Of a DNA stretch of 64,000 nucleotides, positions 61,554-64,000 are shown piece after piece. Source of the stretch: an uncultured Pseudomonadales bacterium (lineage in GTDB: Bacteria > Pseudomonadota > Gammaproteobacteria > Pseudomonadales > Azotimanducaceae); assembly GCA_958296195.1 (NCBI GenBank), contig OY282455.1, positions 1,612,001 to 1,676,000 on the forward strand, written 5' to 3'. Position 1 is the stretch's first letter, and each line of letters opens with the position of its first letter. The notes beneath the pieces were generated by a model, which made no database searches, was not told where the DNA came from, and saw nothing but the letters and a program-made list of their open reading frames with translations. Both the position numbers and the translations under genes were made by a program.

Positions 61554-62993
61554 ATGGCAGAGCCGTCCGCAGTCGTCAACGACGCTGAGCCCTTCACGGT
61601 GTCCAATGCCGAAATCGAGGCCGAATGGGCCATCGACCCGCACCGCAACCCTGACGACATCCCCCTAGCCGAATTGAACCCGGCCCACCCGGACTGGTTC
61701 GAGGCCAACACCATGTTGCCCTGCTTTGCGCGGCTGCGCCGGGAGGCGCCGGTCCACTACACGGAGGACAGCCAGTTCGGGCCGTACTGGTCGATCTGCA
61801 CCTACGCTCCCGTCAAGTATGTTGACACCCACGAGAAGCTGTTTTCCTCGGACATCGGCAAGGGCGGCATCCGCTTGGGCGGCCAAGCCCTGCAGAACCC
61901 GGACCCGACCTACCACCTGCCGATGTTCATCATGCAGGACCCGCCCAAGCACGGGGCGCAGCGCAAGGTGGTGGCGCCCATGTTCACGCCCCGCCATCTG
62001 GTGGAGTTGGAGGAGCTCATTCGGCGACGGGCCGGGACGATCTTGGACGGCTTGCCGGTGGGCGAGACCTTCAACTGGGTGCAGGAGGTGTCAGTGGAGT
62101 TGACCGGGCAGATGCTGGCCACCCTGTTCGACGTGCCCCAAGAGGACCGCCACCTGCTGATCCACTGGTCGGACACCGTGGAGCGCATCAGCAACCCGGA
62201 CTACTTTGAGACGCCGCATGACGGCTTCGCCGAACTCTGGAAGTGCTGGGAGTACTTCAACGCTGTGTGGAAGGAGCGCGTCGCCGCCGGGGCCCCTGGC
62301 AACGACCTCATCTCCATGCTGGCGCAGGGCGAATCCACCCGCAACATGCCGCCCAACGAGTACTTAGGCAACATCCTGCTGCTGATCGTCGGCGGCAACG
62401 ACACCACCCGCAACTCCATTTCCGGCGGCGTGCTGGCGCTGAACCAACACCCCGGCGAATATCAAAAGCTGCTGGCCAACCCCGGCCTCATACCCAACAT
62501 GGTGCCGGAGATCATCCGCTGGCAAACGCCAGTGGCGCACATGGTGCGCACCGCCACCGCCGATGTTGAACTCGGCGGCGAGCAAATCCGCAGCGGCGAC
62601 CGGGTGTGCATGTGGTATCTGTCCGGCAACCGGGACGAAACGGCCATTGACGAGGCCAATCGCTTCCGCATCGACCGCGACAACGTCCGCAACCACCTGT
62701 CCTTCGGCTTCGGCATTCACCGCTGCCTAGGCAACCGTTTGGCGGAGATGCAGCTTAGGATCATCTGGGAGGAAATCCTCAAACGCTTCAAGCGCGTCGA
62801 GGTGGTGGGCGAGCCGCTTTACCTAAGGTCCAGCTTCATCCGCGGCATCCGCGAATTGCCGGTGCAGGTGCGGGTTCAGCGCCGCTGCGGGCCGCCCATC
62901 ACCGGGTTGCCGACCTCCGCCCAAGCGCGGAGCTCTGCCGCGTTGCAGAAAGACACCCAGTTTTTACCGCCTGCACGAAGACGGCCAACATGA
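61554..62993 (+). CDS. Cytochrome P450, CYP153-like
   Basis: 479 residues from the ATG at 61554, with GAGGAGA upstream. The I-helix reads GGNDTTRNSISGGVLALN, ExxR is in PEIIRW, and the haem Cys is in FGFGIHRCLGNRLAEMQLR. These are typical of CYP153 terminal alkane and fatty-acid hydroxylases. It may oxidise the terminal methyl of alkanes, fatty acids or sterol side chains. The last 40 or so residues form an unusual Arg/Ala/Pro-rich extension. The ferredoxin and reductase partners are not in the window. Confidence 0.88.
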   Translation: MAEPSAVVNDAEPFTVSNAEIEAEWAIDPHRNPDDIPLAELNPAHPDWFEANTMLPCFARLRREAPVHYTEDSQFGPYWSICTYAPVKYVDTHEKLFSSDIGKGGIRLGGQALQNPDPTYHLPMFIMQDPPKHGAQRKVVAPMFTPRHLVELEELIRRRAGTILDGLPVGETFNWVQEVSVELTGQMLATLFDVPQEDRHLLIHWSDTVERISNPDYFETPHDGFAELWKCWEYFNAVWKERVAAGAPGNDLISMLAQGESTRNMPPNEYLGNILLLIVGGNDTTRNSISGGVLALNQHPGEYQKLLANPGLIPNMVPEIIRWQTPVAHMVRTATADVELGGEQIRSGDRVCMWYLSGNRDETAIDEANRFRIDRDNVRNHLSFGFGIHRCLGNRLAEMQLRIIWEEILKRFKRVEVVGEPLYLRSSFIRGIRELPVQVRVQRRCGPPITGLPTSAQARSSAALQKDTQFLPPARRRPT

Positions 62994-63028
62994 CCTGCAC
63001 AGGCACCCACCCAACAAAGGACAATCGA

Positions 63029-64000
63029 ATGCCGACCATTGGATTGGGCCGCCTTCGGCCAAAATTGGTTGCGCAATGGGGATTCTTCGCCGTTCCGCTT
63101 TTTCTTCTCCTTATTCCCGCGCTGTATTACTCACTGGATACGCCAATCGGCCTATTGGAAAGGACGCCGAAATTAGCAAACAAGTTCAACAGCGCAAGTG
63201 ACTTCCTCGACTTCTTGCGCACAACCTTCTTTTACACCATAGGGCGGTTTCGGCCGTTTTACAGCTTTTGGAACGGGCTTGAGTGGAAGGTCTTTGGCGA
63301 AGTGGCGTGGCTTCATCATCTAGTCCGGTGGCTAATCTACTTCGGCGCAGTTGCGTTCTTCATCGCGGCCTTTAGGCGCATTTCAAGATCACCGCGTACT
63401 GCGGACGCCTCGCCTCAACGGCCGGCAAGTGTGCCGCAAATCGTTCCGGTGGCGTTATTGGCGTATCTATGGTTGTTGTTTCCAAACCCCTGCAATGTTC
63501 GCATAGAGTGCGTGGAACACTATACGGTCTTCTTTCTCGGTCTCTGCAACTGGGCGGCGGTGCTTATGCTTACCACCGAAAGGGGCAAATCCGCACCAAG
63601 GCACCACGCGCTGTTTTGCTTGGGCTTTCTAGGCCTCCTGTTCTCCAAGGAAATCAATGTGGCCCCTGCGCTTTGGCTGCTTGTTTGTTGGTGGGGCCTA
63701 ATGGTTGCGAAAGGGCTATCTGCGAAAAAACTGCTGGTGGGGTCAACGCTGACGCTAATCCTAGTCGTCGCCATCTACAGAGTTAGCGAGTCTGTGGCGC
63801 TTGCCGAAAGGACAGGCAACTACTACGCTCATTCCAAACCAATTCTTGATAGATTCCCCGAAAACGCGGCGGACATTCTCCAAGGTCTGTTTCAATATGA
63901 GACTTCCGCGGCCATAACCGCAGTCTTCATTTTTCTGCTATTGGTTCTAGTCGTCGGGACCGTCGCCAAAATTCCAAGGCGCGGATTCGACCGCGAGCTT
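63029..64000 (+). CDS. Polytopic membrane protein, 3' truncated at window edge
   Basis: The open frame from the ATG at 63029 (AAAGGA upstream) runs without a stop to the end of the window, giving 324 visible residues. Several hydrophobic segments are visible (FAVPLFLLLIPALYYSL, LIYFGAVAFFIAAF, VALLAYLWLLF, LTLILVVAIYRV and a final one). Loops are rich in aromatics. The layout resembles membrane glycosyltransferases or O-antigen-related polytopic proteins, but no motif proves it. It is AT-richer than the P450 upstream. Confidence 0.75.
   Translation, partial: MPTIGLGRLRPKLVAQWGFFAVPLFLLLIPALYYSLDTPIGLLERTPKLANKFNSASDFLDFLRTTFFYTIGRFRPFYSFWNGLEWKVFGEVAWLHHLVRWLIYFGAVAFFIAAFRRISRSPRTADASPQRPASVPQIVPVALLAYLWLLFPNPCNVRIECVEHYTVFFLGLCNWAAVLMLTTERGKSAPRHHALFCLGFLGLLFSKEINVAPALWLLVCWWGLMVAKGLSAKKLLVGSTLTLILVVAIYRVSESVALAERTGNYYAHSKPILDRFPENAADILQGLFQYETSAAITAVFIFLLLVLVVGTVAKIPRRGFDREL

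Overview
The window is GC-rich bacterial DNA, almost fully coding, most likely from a gammaproteobacterium. The best taxonomic evidence is the right-hand housekeeping block hfq-hflX-hflK-hflC-hisZ-purA, an order typical of that class. TonB-dependent receptors, a TRAP transporter and Lrp/AsnC regulators fit a Gram-negative heterotroph. I saw no rRNA, tRNA or CRISPR array. Layout: 1-8.2 kb is the accessory part of a [NiFe]-hydrogenase locus. On the plus strand it has the tail of a Cys-rich protein, a DUF1641-like/Rieske-like protein and a maturation protease. On the minus strand it has a tight operon hypF-hypC-SIS-hypD-hypE-cooC-like. The structural subunits are presumably beyond the left edge. 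8.4-9.3 kb is a decayed insertion sequence with clear terminal inverted repeats, next to a TonB receptor. 11.5-38.3 kb is a large steroid-catabolism region. It includes a KshA-like Rieske oxygenase, a FadD3-like CoA ligase, HsaA, HsaD and HsaC for rings A/B, and IpdA, IpdB, IpdC, EchA20, FadA6 and IpdF for rings C/D. Several SDR dehydrogenases, an old-yellow-enzyme flavoprotein, a MaoC hydratase, a TonB receptor and a pair of Lrp regulators accompany them. A Septu-like (PtuA ATPase + PtuB HNH) defence pair sits inside this region at 15.7-17.8 kb. 38.3-48.4 kb carries a TRAP transporter whose membrane genes (dctQ, dctM) are separated from the receptor gene (dctP) by about 6.7 kb of mobile or defence-type genes: an AAA ATPase, two translationally coupled PD-(D/E)XK nuclease-like proteins, an Rpn-family nuclease and a DNA methyltransferase. 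48.7-60.3 kb begins with a TonB receptor, followed by the housekeeping block and then a Trm112-like protein, FolE2 and small proteins. 60.5-64 kb has an alpha/beta hydrolase, a CYP153-like P450 and a membrane protein cut by the right edge. How the parts fit: outer-membrane receptors could import sterol-like substrates. KshA and the Hsa enzymes open rings B and A, FadD3 activates the remaining C/D-ring acid, and the Ipd/EchA20/FadA6 set opens and thiolyses it. The hydrogenase locus would add H2 oxidation as an energy source. The most unusual feature is inside hisZ: two near-identical in-frame 192-bp repeats, each encoding a 64-residue C2H2-type (possibly zinc-binding) module, inserted into the middle of an otherwise recognisable ATP phosphoribosyltransferase regulatory subunit. 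The hisZ 3' end is also short and partly duplicated out of frame.
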